Shown in pieces: positions 1-8,885 of a stretch of 62,049 bases of DNA. The notes beneath the pieces are model-generated. The model was not told where the DNA came from, did no database searches, and saw only the letters and a program-made list of their open reading frames with translations. This stretch comes from Peptacetobacter hominis (GTDB lineage Bacteria; Bacillota; Clostridia; Peptostreptococcales; Peptostreptococcaceae). How positions within the stretch are numbered: the first letter of the stretch is position 1; each line of letters starts with the position of its first letter. The translations under genes and the position numbers were made by a program. The stretch lies in NCBI RefSeq assembly GCF_006861675.1, contig NZ_SGJB01000016.1:1-62049 (forward strand), in the 5' to 3' direction.

Positions 1-77
1 CGTGGTTGATAGGTCAGAGGTGGAAGTGCAGCAATGTATGCAGCTTACTGATACTAATAGGTCGAGGACTTGACCAA
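1..77 (+). rRNA. rrl: 23S rRNA, 3' end (partial)
   Basis: The first ~77 bases match the conserved 3' terminus of bacterial 23S rRNA: the segment reading ACTAATAGGTCGAGGACTTG close to the end is diagnostic. The gene enters from the left edge, so only the tail is present. It is followed after ~58 nt by 5S rRNA on the same strand, the usual 16S-23S-5S order. The exact 3' end is estimated from the family, not measured. Confidence 0.93.
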
Positions 78-136
78 GATAAATGATGGAAGATGTATGT
101 ATGCGGTTTTCAGAGAATCACTCTGTAACAGAAGAT

Positions 137-257
<121 letters not shown>

Positions 258-276
258 TCTTTTTTTATTTTTGATA

Positions 277-307
277 AAGGCAGTGTATATACACTGTCTT
301 TTTTTAT
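277..307 (+). terminator. rRNA operon terminator
   Basis: Inverted repeat GGCAGTGTA/TACACTGTC followed by seven or more T, directly after 5S rRNA. It is a classical intrinsic terminator ending the ribosomal transcript before the repair-gene run. Confidence 0.85.
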
Positions 308-326
308 TCTGTATTATTAAATATGA

Positions 327-332
327 TATAAT
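327..332 (+). promoter_or_regulatory. Candidate -10 box for the helicase/nuclease run
   Basis: A perfect TATAAT lies 36 nt upstream of the start at 368 and just after the rRNA terminator. No good -35 is visible, since the expected place falls in the T tract. A separate promoter for the following genes is plausible because the rRNA transcript should stop before it. Confidence 0.4.
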
Positions 333-367
333 AAGAATATATGTTCGCAAATAATTTGGAGGAAAAT

Positions 368-2254
368 ATGATTAAAATATATAAATATAAAACTTTTAAT
401 GAACTGAATACAGCTTTAAAAATATTTTATAAAAAAAGATTAGAAGTACTGAATGGAAGAAGCAGCAGAATTCTATTGTTTATTTCCGGGAGAAAACAGG
501 CAGATAATATAAAAAACAGTGTAGAGGGAGTTTATGAAGAAATTGAAGCATATACATATAAGTGGTTTGTCAGGAAAGAAATGGAATTATATTTTCCACT
601 ATATGACAAAATGAATACAGATAATACACCATTATCTGTAGAGGATTGTGTTTCAGAGTATGTATTATACAAAGATATAGAAAAGAAAAGAAGAGAGAGT
701 TTATATTTTGATGATATAACATCATCATCTGAAAATATTGCAAAAAGTATATGCAACAATATGAAATCAGCAGCTGAATTCTGTACAGACATATTTTCAA
801 CAGGGGAAAAAATATATTATACAAAGAAAAATATGGATAGAATAGAGAGAAAATCATTCTCTGAAAGTGATGCAATGATATCGAATATGATTGAGAAATT
901 TAATAAATCATGTTGTATGAATGAAGCTATGTATTTGTGGAAGTATACGGAAGAACTTTTAAATAATGATAAATATATAGAATCAGTATCAGAAAGATTT
1001 GATACTGTAATTGTAGATTCGATGGAAAAGATGAGTATATCAGAAGCTTTACTTTTGAAGAAACTACAGGAAAGAGGAAAAGACATACATATATTCAGTC
1101 TTATAAATGGTGAATTATCATCATTTGAAAGTATTGATATAGATGAAATAAATAATATATTTAGCATAGATGAAAATAAATCGGATAACCATGAAGATAT
1201 ACAGGAATACTATTACAAGATAAAAGAAATAATTGATGTGCAGACAATTCCGGATATGATTGATGAATTATCATATATTATTAAGTCATTGGAAAAAAGT
1301 GGACTAAATAAAAATGATATAGCGATTATTCTTCCACCAGGAAGTTATATAAGTTCTATTGATGTTATAAAGAAACTGGAAAAAGAAAATATAAAATCGG
1401 AATCTTTAATATCTGATAATATGGTATCTGATAATATTACAGCACAGGCCCTGATTACATCTCTTATGATTTTTGATAATGAGGGTGAAGGAGCTCATAT
1501 TATAGAATATATGAAATATATAAGATTTATACAGGAAATATTTGATGTAAATTCGATCAAGGCATCTGAAATGTACAAATCATATATAAAAGAAAAATAT
1601 AATGAAGAAAAATCGATGGATGCGGAAAGTGTAAATAGTCTTATTGAGTATATAAGAACAAACAAAAGTATTGATACACTATCAGATTTTGCAAGAAAGT
1701 TTTCTGAAGAAAAAATAATAAATAATAAACATAAATCAGATTATTGTCATGAGATGTATATAGAAAAGATAAGAGTATGCAGAAGAATAGTGTCGGAACT
1801 GGAAAAACTGGAGAAACTTTGCGAGAAAGATGTTATAAATAGAGAAGATATTTTTAAAATACTTGAGTATAGAATAAAGGACTATATTCCAGGATATAAA
1901 ACAGATGAGATAATAAATGGTGATGATATTGTTATAATGACACCGGGAATGTATATAAATGCAGGTGATATAAGAAAAACTGTAATGATAATGGATATAT
2001 CAAATAGTATGTGGAGTCCTAAGATAGATAAGGAAATATCAAACAGAGAAGTTCTGAAAAAATCATATCCTGAGAAAAGAGTATTCACAGATAGTGATGA
2101 GGATATTCTAAGAAAAAAATATTCAAAAAATCTATTATTATCTATAATGAAACAGGCGGATAGGATATATACATTTAGAAGTGAATATTCCATAAATGGA
2201 TTTATACAGGACAGTATGATAAATACAGAAATAAATAAAGTAGAAGAGATATAA
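368..2254 (+). CDS. Helicase-fold protein without Walker A, partner-like subunit of the helicase/nuclease set
   Basis: A 628-residue protein that I do not recognise as a named family. The start at ATG 368 is chosen over the upstream in-frame ATG at 341 because GGAGG sits 6 nt before it. Segments resemble a degenerate SF1 helicase. An early strand (RILLFISGRKQ) lies where motif I would be but has no GxGKT. DTVIVDSMEKMS occupies the Walker B position without DExQD. A later DIAIILPPGSY strand resembles the start of helicase domain 2, and a C-terminal DIVIMTPGMY segment sits where motif V would be. There is no PD-(D/E)XK nuclease domain. It starts a run with an active UvrD-type helicase 17 nt downstream. 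By analogy with RecC or AddB it may be a structural or DNA-scanning partner, which is inference. An unrelated repeat-free protein remains possible. Confidence 0.6.
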   Translation: MIKIYKYKTFNELNTALKIFYKKRLEVLNGRSSRILLFISGRKQADNIKNSVEGVYEEIEAYTYKWFVRKEMELYFPLYDKMNTDNTPLSVEDCVSEYVLYKDIEKKRRESLYFDDITSSSENIAKSICNNMKSAAEFCTDIFSTGEKIYYTKKNMDRIERKSFSESDAMISNMIEKFNKSCCMNEAMYLWKYTEELLNNDKYIESVSERFDTVIVDSMEKMSISEALLLKKLQERGKDIHIFSLINGELSSFESIDIDEINNIFSIDENKSDNHEDIQEYYYKIKEIIDVQTIPDMIDELSYIIKSLEKSGLNKNDIAIILPPGSYISSIDVIKKLEKENIKSESLISDNMVSDNITAQALITSLMIFDNEGEGAHIIEYMKYIRFIQEIFDVNSIKASEMYKSYIKEKYNEEKSMDAESVNSLIEYIRTNKSIDTLSDFARKFSEEKIINNKHKSDYCHEMYIEKIRVCRRIVSELEKLEKLCEKDVINREDIFKILEYRIKDYIPGYKTDEIINGDDIVIMTPGMYINAGDIRKTVMIMDISNSMWSPKIDKEISNREVLKKSYPEKRVFTDSDEDILRKKYSKNLLLSIMKQADRIYTFRSEYSINGFIQDSMINTEINKVEEI

Positions 2255-2271
2255 AATCTCAAGGAGGAACA

Positions 2272-4593
2272 ATGGATAATATTGTCTATAGGGAAGATCA
2301 GGTTGAAATAATGAAATACAGAAGTGGAAGTATGGCAGTTCCAGCAGTACCTGGAGCCGGAAAGACTTTTATCGTAACAAGACTCGTAGCAGATCTTATT
2401 GAAAATGAATTAAAAAAAGGCGAAAAAATACTTATTCTTACATATATGAACAGTGCAGTAAACAACTTCAGGGGAAGGATAAAAAAACTTATATCGGAAA
2501 AATATGAAGTAAGTGAAAATGAATCTGATGATAATTGTGATGAAAAAAGAAAAAAATTGAGAAGGATGTTAAACTCATATGAGGTTATGACTATACATAG
2601 TCTCGCAACAAGAATAATAAAGGAAAATCCTGAAGAATCTATGCTTGATGAAGATTTCAGAATAGCAGATGATGTACAGAGAAATATGATTCTTGAAAGA
2701 TGCATAGAAAAATATCTTGAAAGCGAAAAAGGTAAAAGATATTTCATGAGATTTATAAAACAGGAAAAAAGAGATATAGAGAATCCTGATAATATGGAAA
2801 GAAAAAAAGAAAGCTGGAAGGTTGGTTTTCGGGAGCTTATATCGAAATCAATAAGCAGACTTAAATATAATTCAATAACACCGGATATTTTATACGAGAG
2901 AACATCTGAAGTTGGATACAAGGGTATAATGATAATTGTAGAGCCTATATACAGTATGTATTCGCATGAACTGAAATCCATGGGACTTCTGGATTTTGAT
3001 GATCTTCTTATAAAGGCATATACAATAATAAAGAATAACTCTGAAATAAGAGAAAAACTAAGTAAAAAATATAGATATGTATTTGAGGATGAGTGTCAGG
3101 ATTCAAATGAGCTTCAGGGAAAAATAATAAAACTTATATCAGGTGAAGGCGGAAATCTTGTAAGAGTAGGAGATATAAATCAGAGTATAAGCGGTACTTT
3201 TTCAGAATCTGATCCTGAATTTTTCAGAAGATTTATAAATGAGGCTGATGTATGTCACAGGATGGATATGTCAAACAGAAGTTCAAAGGATATAATAGAA
3301 CTTGCAAACTATCTGGTTGAGTCTGTAAATGAAAGACTACCGGAAAGAATCTGTTCTGATGCACTTGAAAATATGAAAATAAGACCTGTACCTGAGGAAA
3401 TGGGATACAAAGAAAATCCTAAAACAGAAAGATACAGTATAAACACAAAATGGTATACAAATAGAAGCTTCCATGATGAGATAAGAGAAACAGTAAGGTA
3501 TATAGGAAATATACAGAAGAAGTATCCGGATAAAAGCATAGGAGTACTTGTTCCATACAACAAAGACCTGTTTCTTTTGGCAAAAGAGCTTCAGAAAAAT
3601 AATATTGAATATGAAAATATGGGTGGAGGTTTTGAAAACAAGAAAAAACTTACAACAGATATAGCTGATATAATAGATTTTATAGCTTCTATTGGAAGAA
3701 TTGAAAAAAAAGATCTGACAGAAAAACTTATATCCATAGTAGAAAATATATTTATAGAGGATGAAGATGAGCATATTAAAAATGACTTTATAGAAAATTT
3801 CAGGAATATAGATCCCGAAAAACTTATTTATGAGTTTGACGAATTGGATTTAGACAATATAGATTATGAAACATCGATATACCATAAGATGAAATACGGA
3901 ATCAGATGTATAAAGGAAATTATGGATTTCTCAGAAAATAGAATAGATAGACTGATTCTTGAAATAGGAGATAAAATTGCAAAAGACAACGAGGATGCTG
4001 CTCTTATAGAATATATAGCATTTTATATTGGATATAGAGTAAAAGAAAACAGAAATATAACATATGACGATGCAGCTTTTCTTATAAGGGATGAGAAAAA
4101 CAATATTTTCAGACATATAATGGAAATTCTAAGTAATATGGATGGATATGAACCTACACCTGGAAGTGTTACAATATGTACATATCATAAGTCAAAGGGG
4201 CTTGAATGGGATTGTGTATTTATGCTTAGAAATGATTCCTTTATATTTCCAGACAACAAAGGATGCAGTTTTCAGTGTGAGAAATATTATTTAAGAGAAG
4301 ATTATAAAAATCCGGAAGCACTTATAGCTTCGGAGATAGAAAAATTAACCGATGGGACAAAACGCACAGATTTTAAAAACAGTATAAAAGAAGATATAAT
4401 AAGGGAAAAAATAAGACTTTTATATGTTGCAATAACAAGAGCAAAGGAAATGCTTATAATATCTGGAGCGGATTTTGTAAACGATAATACGAAAGAACGA
4501 TATTTAAAAGGAATGAGAGGCGTAAGGAAACAGACTAAAAGCTGGTATTTTAAAGAATTGGAGAAAAAAATATTTGCAGAGAGAAACAAATAA
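2272..4593 (+). CDS. UvrD/PcrA-type SF1 DNA helicase
   Basis: 773 residues with the full UvrD-type motif set: Walker A VPGAGKTF near residue 25, motif Ia ILILTYMNSA, Walker B FEDECQDSNE, motif III GDINQSISG, motif V TYHKSKGLEWD, and motif VI VAITRAKEM near the C-terminus. It is therefore an ATP-dependent 3'-5' translocase or helicase. AAGGAGG is well placed before ATG 2272. It has no C-terminal nuclease domain and is longer than UvrD only by insertions. It lies between a helicase-like protein lacking Walker A and a RecB-type nuclease, with addB and addA beyond. This suggests a multi-subunit helicase-nuclease rather than a lone PcrA. The role in repair is family knowledge and the complex is inference. 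Confidence 0.88.
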   Translation: MDNIVYREDQVEIMKYRSGSMAVPAVPGAGKTFIVTRLVADLIENELKKGEKILILTYMNSAVNNFRGRIKKLISEKYEVSENESDDNCDEKRKKLRRMLNSYEVMTIHSLATRIIKENPEESMLDEDFRIADDVQRNMILERCIEKYLESEKGKRYFMRFIKQEKRDIENPDNMERKKESWKVGFRELISKSISRLKYNSITPDILYERTSEVGYKGIMIIVEPIYSMYSHELKSMGLLDFDDLLIKAYTIIKNNSEIREKLSKKYRYVFEDECQDSNELQGKIIKLISGEGGNLVRVGDINQSISGTFSESDPEFFRRFINEADVCHRMDMSNRSSKDIIELANYLVESVNERLPERICSDALENMKIRPVPEEMGYKENPKTERYSINTKWYTNRSFHDEIRETVRYIGNIQKKYPDKSIGVLVPYNKDLFLLAKELQKNNIEYENMGGGFENKKKLTTDIADIIDFIASIGRIEKKDLTEKLISIVENIFIEDEDEHIKNDFIENFRNIDPEKLIYEFDELDLDNIDYETSIYHKMKYGIRCIKEIMDFSENRIDRLILEIGDKIAKDNEDAALIEYIAFYIGYRVKENRNITYDDAAFLIRDEKNNIFRHIMEILSNMDGYEPTPGSVTICTYHKSKGLEWDCVFMLRNDSFIFPDNKGCSFQCEKYYLREDYKNPEALIASEIEKLTDGTKRTDFKNSIKEDIIREKIRLLYVAITRAKEMLIISGADFVNDNTKERYLKGMRGVRKQTKSWYFKELEKKIFAERNK

Positions 4594-4645
4594 TGTAATA
4601 GAAATAAATATAAAGCTGTATATGACAGTATAAGGAGGAATATCT

Positions 4646-5407
4646 TTGAAGCAAGTAGATTTAAAAAGATTTGTGTTCAGTCAGAACTCTCTGAATACAT
4701 TCAGGATATGTCCAAAAAAATTCAGATACAAATATATAGATAGGATAGGATGGGAAAAGGACGATAAAGAGTACTACGATTCTATGGAAATGGGTAGAGA
4801 TTTTCATCTTATCTGTGAAAGATATTTCAGGAATATTCCTATTGGAAATCTCGATTTCGATAAAAGTGGGAAATTTTCAAAATGGATAGAAAGAATAAAA
4901 AATATAGTATCAATAGAAGATGAGAAAAAATACCTTCCAGAGTATGGAGTATTTATAAACATAGAAGGCGTAAGAATAAATGCGAAATATGATTTGGTTG
5001 TAATATACACTGAAGACGGAAAAGAGTGTATAGATATATGGGACTGGAAGACTGAAAACAGAAAAATAACATATAAAGATGCATCCATGAGAATGCAGAC
5101 AACAGTATATATGTATATGGCGTATGAAGCTGTTACCCAAATACATGGTATAGATAAGAATAATGTAAGAATAAGAATGATGTATTATCAGCCGGATTAT
5201 TCCGATCAACCTGTAAGAATAGAATATACGGACGAAAAAATTTCAGAAGATAGAAAAAGAATATATGGAATTATAGAAAATATAGAAACATCAGATTTTA
5301 TACCTATAAATAAAAATGGATGCAAATGGTGTGAATTCTCAAGAATCTGTGATGAATGTGGAGTAGAAGATTTGGATTTTGATTATTATCAGGAGGATGG
5401 TGAATAG
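4646..5407 (+). CDS. RecB/Cas4-like PD-(D/E)XK nuclease with Fe-S cysteines
   Basis: 253 residues. The nuclease core is visible: a His after the first helix (DFHLICERYF), an Asp in AKYDLVVIY, the D-x-K-type core IWDWKTE, and a QxxxYM helix (MQTTVYMYM). A four-Cys iron-sulfur signature brackets the domain: one Cys near residue 22 (FRICPKKF), then C-x2-C-x5-C near residue 228 (CKWCEFSRIC), as in AddB and Cas4 families. Start is TTG 4646 with AAGGAGG 6 nt upstream. It ends one base before the likely start of addB. No CRISPR repeats or cas genes are nearby, so a Cas4 role is unlikely. I infer it supplies the nuclease activity for the two upstream helicase-fold proteins. Confidence 0.8.
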   Translation: MKQVDLKRFVFSQNSLNTFRICPKKFRYKYIDRIGWEKDDKEYYDSMEMGRDFHLICERYFRNIPIGNLDFDKSGKFSKWIERIKNIVSIEDEKKYLPEYGVFINIEGVRINAKYDLVVIYTEDGKECIDIWDWKTENRKITYKDASMRMQTTVYMYMAYEAVTQIHGIDKNNVRIRMMYYQPDYSDQPVRIEYTDEKISEDRKRIYGIIENIETSDFIPINKNGCKWCEFSRICDECGVEDLDFDYYQEDGE

Positions 5408-5408
5408 A

Positions 5409-8400
5409 TTGGGGCTTAGATTTATACTTGGTAGAAGTGGATGCGGTAAAACAGAAAGAATGTTCAAAGAGATAAAAAATCATCTGAAAACAGATGAAAA
5501 AACTCCTATTATAATACTTGTTCCGGATCAGTTTACATATGAAATGGAAAAAAGAGTAAGCTCTCTGTTTGATGGAGATATAAAGGATAAGTATCTCAGA
5601 GTAAGACCTATGGGTATGGGAAGTCTTTCTGATATGATTCTTTCAGAGAGTGGTGGACTTTCAAAAGTAGGTATAAATTCTTCTGGAAAAGCTATGATTG
5701 TATATAGAGCAATAGAAAAAAATGCTGATAAAATGAGGATATTTAAAGATGCATACAAGCAGATAGGATTTGTACAATCTATATCTGATGTAATATCAGA
5801 AATGAAACAGTTCAAGATAGATTCGCAGAAACTTATGAATATATCAGAGGATGTTAAAAATGAAAATCTGTCTATGAAACTAAAGGATATCGCGGATATA
5901 TATTCAACTTTTGAAGATGATATGAGCACAAAATATGTAGATATACACGACAGAGTATCAAGTATGACAAAAAATATAAAAAATAGCAGTTTTGTATCCG
6001 GATCATATGTATATATAGATGGATTTACAAGTTTTACTCCAAATCAGTATGACCTTCTGGGAGAAATTATAAAATACTCAAAAGAGACAACAGTAATTCT
6101 TACATTGGACTATCCGAATAAATCTGGTATAGAGGATATGTTTTCTGGAAGTAGAAACACATACAGAAAGCTAAAAAGTCTTTGCGAAAAAGAAGGGTTT
6201 TCATATGAACCTAAAAACTGCATAAATATGTATAATGAAAAAATTCATAGGTTCAGAGGAAATAAAGAACTGGAGCATCTGGAAAAAAACTATAGTACAT
6301 ATCCATATAGAATGTATATAGATGAAACAGAAAGTATAAAAATAAAAGAATACAGAGATATGTATCAGGAAATAGAAAAAACAGCATCTCAGATAGCATC
6401 TGATATAAGGGATGGAAAATACAGATATAGAGATATAACCGTTGCGACAAGAAATCTTGAGAGATATGAATCTCTTATAAAATCAATTTTTTCGGAATAT
6501 GAAATACCTTTTTTCATAAACAAAAAGGGAGATGCAATGGAAAATCCCATAATAATCATGATTCTATCAGTTCTTGAAATGAAAAGAAGAAGATATGGAT
6601 ATGAAACAATGTTCAGATATATAAAAAGTAATATGACTGGACTTGGCCATGATGAGATATCCGAGCTTGAAAACTATGTGATAGCGAATGGTATATCCGG
6701 ATCAAAATGGTTTGAGGAAAACTGGAACTACAGAACAGGCAATTATGCTTTTGATATAGAAGAAAGTGAAGAAGAGATAGAGAAAAGAAACAGAATAAAC
6801 GAAATAAAAGAAAAAGTAATAAAACCGATAAGAGATTTTGACAGAAAACTATCGGAAAAAAGCAGAAACAGAGTATCGGATATATGCAGATATCTGTATG
6901 AATTTTTATGTGATATAGATATATTTGGTCAAATAAATATTTCCATTGAAAAGTTCAGAAGGGAAGGAAAACTGGAAGAAGCTGCAAGATATGCTCAGGT
7001 ATGGAATACAGTTTCTGACATGCTTGATCAGCTTGTGGAAATACTGGGAGATGAGTTCATCTCACTTGAGAGATTTTCAAGAATAGTAAATCTTGCATTT
7101 TCGGAGTATAGCCTTAAAACAGTTCCTCCTGGAGCTGATGAAGTAATGGTAACAGGGATAGATAGAATGAAAAGTTCTGATACAGCGTGTATTTACCTGA
7201 TAGGAACAAATGATGGCGTTTTTCCTGCAACTGCTGTAGAAAGAGGTCTTATATCGGATTCTGACAGAGGATATATAACAGATATTGGAGTTGAAGTAGA
7301 CAAAGACAGCAGAGCCAAAATATACGATGAACAGTTTCTGGTATACAAAGCACTGACATCTACTTCAAAGGAGCTTATAGTAAGTTATCCGGTTTCTGAC
7401 TATGAAGGAAAGACAATGAGGCCATCGATAATAGTATCGAGAATAAAAAGAATTTATCCGAATGTAAATCTGAAAAGCTATATACAGGAAAATCAGGATG
7501 ATATGTATGGAAGAGAGAATATAGTATCTCCAAAACCTCTTTTCAATAGTTTTGTAGAGGGAATAAGAATTTTTTCAGAAGGATATATGAAAGAAAATGA
7601 AAAGGATATATTTTTCGATTTATATAGGTATTATTCAGAAAATCAGGAGTATAGAAATGTTACAGAAAACTCTATAGATGCACTTGATTTTACAAATCAG
7701 GAAGAAAATATAGATAAAGAAATGACTGATAAACTTTACCCCGAAAAAACAGTTAGTGTATCAAGGATAGAAAAATACGCTGGTTGTCCTTTTGCATATT
7801 TTGTGGAGTATGGATTAAAGGCTTCGGAAAGAAAAGAATATGAGTTTACAGCACCGGATGTAGGAAGCTTTGTTCACAGGGTTATAGAAATTTTTTCAAA
7901 AAATATGAAAAGAGACAGTATAACATGGCATGAAGTAGATGAACTTTATATCTCAATAAGGGCATCAAAAATTGTGGACGAAATGGTGGCAAAGATTCCG
8001 GGATATATTCTGGAGAGTTCTCCAAAATATAGATTCCTGTCTGAAAGATTGAAAAAACTTGTATCTGCATCAATAAAAATAATAGCAATGCAGATAAAAG
8101 CCGGTAATTTTGAATCGGAAGACTACGAGGCAGCATTTGGAAGAGAAAGAAAATATCCGCCTATAAAAGTGGGAACAGATAGAGGCGAAACACTGGAACT
8201 TATAGGAAAGATAGACAGAATTGATAGCTGTGTAGACGAGGATAATAGAAAATATATAAGAATAGTTGATTATAAATGGGGAGATAGAGATATAAATCTG
8301 AATGAAGTATATCATGGACTTCAGCTTCAGCTGATAGTATATATGAACGCTATACTTGAAGGTCAGAAATACAGCAACGATAAAGTTTTAATATCGCCGG

Positions 8401-8885
8401 ATCCGGCGGGAATGCTGTACAGCAGATTAAACAATCCTATAATAAAAACAGAGGAGCCTATATCAGACGATGAACTTGAGAAGAAAATATTTGAAAGCTT
8501 TAAAATGAAGGGACTTCTGATATCAGATCCTAAAATTCTTATAAATATGGATAGAAATCTGCTTATAAATGGAAAATCGTCAGTTATAAGGGCAGAAATA
8601 AAAAAAGATGGAACTGTATCTCAAAGAACATCGGGGGTTACGAAGGAGCAGTTCGATATACTTAGACAATATACAAAGAAAAGAGTATCAGAACTATGCA
8701 GTGGAATGATGTCCGGTAATATAAGAATTGAGCCCGTAAAAAGTGGAGAAAGAAACAGTTGTGAGTTCTGTCCATATTCCGCTATATGTCAGTTTGATAC
8801 TTCCATAAAAGACAATAAATATACGGTTATAAAAAATCTGACTCCAGATGAGGTTATATTCAGAATGAAAGGAGAGCTCGAATAA
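5409..8885 (+). CDS. addB: ATP-dependent nuclease subunit B (AddB)
   Basis: Helicase-nuclease subunit of the AddAB complex, which resects double-strand breaks and recognises Chi; about 1158 residues, a normal length. Walker A GRSGCGKT lies at the N-terminus. The C-terminal nuclease has IVDYKWGD and a Q-helix (LQLQLIVYM). The Fe-S cysteines are YAGCPFAY plus CEFCPYSAIC near the end. The reading frame opens upstream, but TTG 5409 gives the family-typical beginning MGLRFILGRSG, directly after the stop of the preceding nuclease gene. AGGAGG is 12 nt away. GTG 5400 is the alternative. It is translationally coupled to addA, with a TAATG overlap. Confidence 0.95.
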   Translation: MGLRFILGRSGCGKTERMFKEIKNHLKTDEKTPIIILVPDQFTYEMEKRVSSLFDGDIKDKYLRVRPMGMGSLSDMILSESGGLSKVGINSSGKAMIVYRAIEKNADKMRIFKDAYKQIGFVQSISDVISEMKQFKIDSQKLMNISEDVKNENLSMKLKDIADIYSTFEDDMSTKYVDIHDRVSSMTKNIKNSSFVSGSYVYIDGFTSFTPNQYDLLGEIIKYSKETTVILTLDYPNKSGIEDMFSGSRNTYRKLKSLCEKEGFSYEPKNCINMYNEKIHRFRGNKELEHLEKNYSTYPYRMYIDETESIKIKEYRDMYQEIEKTASQIASDIRDGKYRYRDITVATRNLERYESLIKSIFSEYEIPFFINKKGDAMENPIIIMILSVLEMKRRRYGYETMFRYIKSNMTGLGHDEISELENYVIANGISGSKWFEENWNYRTGNYAFDIEESEEEIEKRNRINEIKEKVIKPIRDFDRKLSEKSRNRVSDICRYLYEFLCDIDIFGQINISIEKFRREGKLEEAARYAQVWNTVSDMLDQLVEILGDEFISLERFSRIVNLAFSEYSLKTVPPGADEVMVTGIDRMKSSDTACIYLIGTNDGVFPATAVERGLISDSDRGYITDIGVEVDKDSRAKIYDEQFLVYKALTSTSKELIVSYPVSDYEGKTMRPSIIVSRIKRIYPNVNLKSYIQENQDDMYGRENIVSPKPLFNSFVEGIRIFSEGYMKENEKDIFFDLYRYYSENQEYRNVTENSIDALDFTNQEENIDKEMTDKLYPEKTVSVSRIEKYAGCPFAYFVEYGLKASERKEYEFTAPDVGSFVHRVIEIFSKNMKRDSITWHEVDELYISIRASKIVDEMVAKIPGYILESSPKYRFLSERLKKLVSASIKIIAMQIKAGNFESEDYEAAFGRERKYPPIKVGTDRGETLELIGKIDRIDSCVDEDNRKYIRIVDYKWGDRDINLNEVYHGLQLQLIVYMNAILEGQKYSNDKVLISPDPAGMLYSRLNNPIIKTEEPISDDELEKKIFESFKMKGLLISDPKILINMDRNLLINGKSSVIRAEIKKDGTVSQRTSGVTKEQFDILRQYTKKRVSELCSGMMSGNIRIEPVKSGERNSCEFCPYSAICQFDTSIKDNKYTVIKNLTPDEVIFRMKGELE

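Noticed and set aside
2298..2981. Long minus-strand frame inside the UvrD-type helicase gene
   Set aside because: Shadow of the coding strand: hydrophobic Ser/Phe/Ile-rich composition, no ribosome site, and the plus-strand frame has all helicase motifs. The same holds for other antisense frames in the window.
4646..5407. Cas4 of a CRISPR system
   Set aside because: No CRISPR repeats and no other cas genes in the window; helicase and addB neighbours point to DNA end processing.
368..5407. Mobile defence island inserted after the rRNA operon
   Set aside because: Codon usage and base composition match the neighbouring addBA-sbcDC genes, and no integrase, transposase or attachment repeats are seen.
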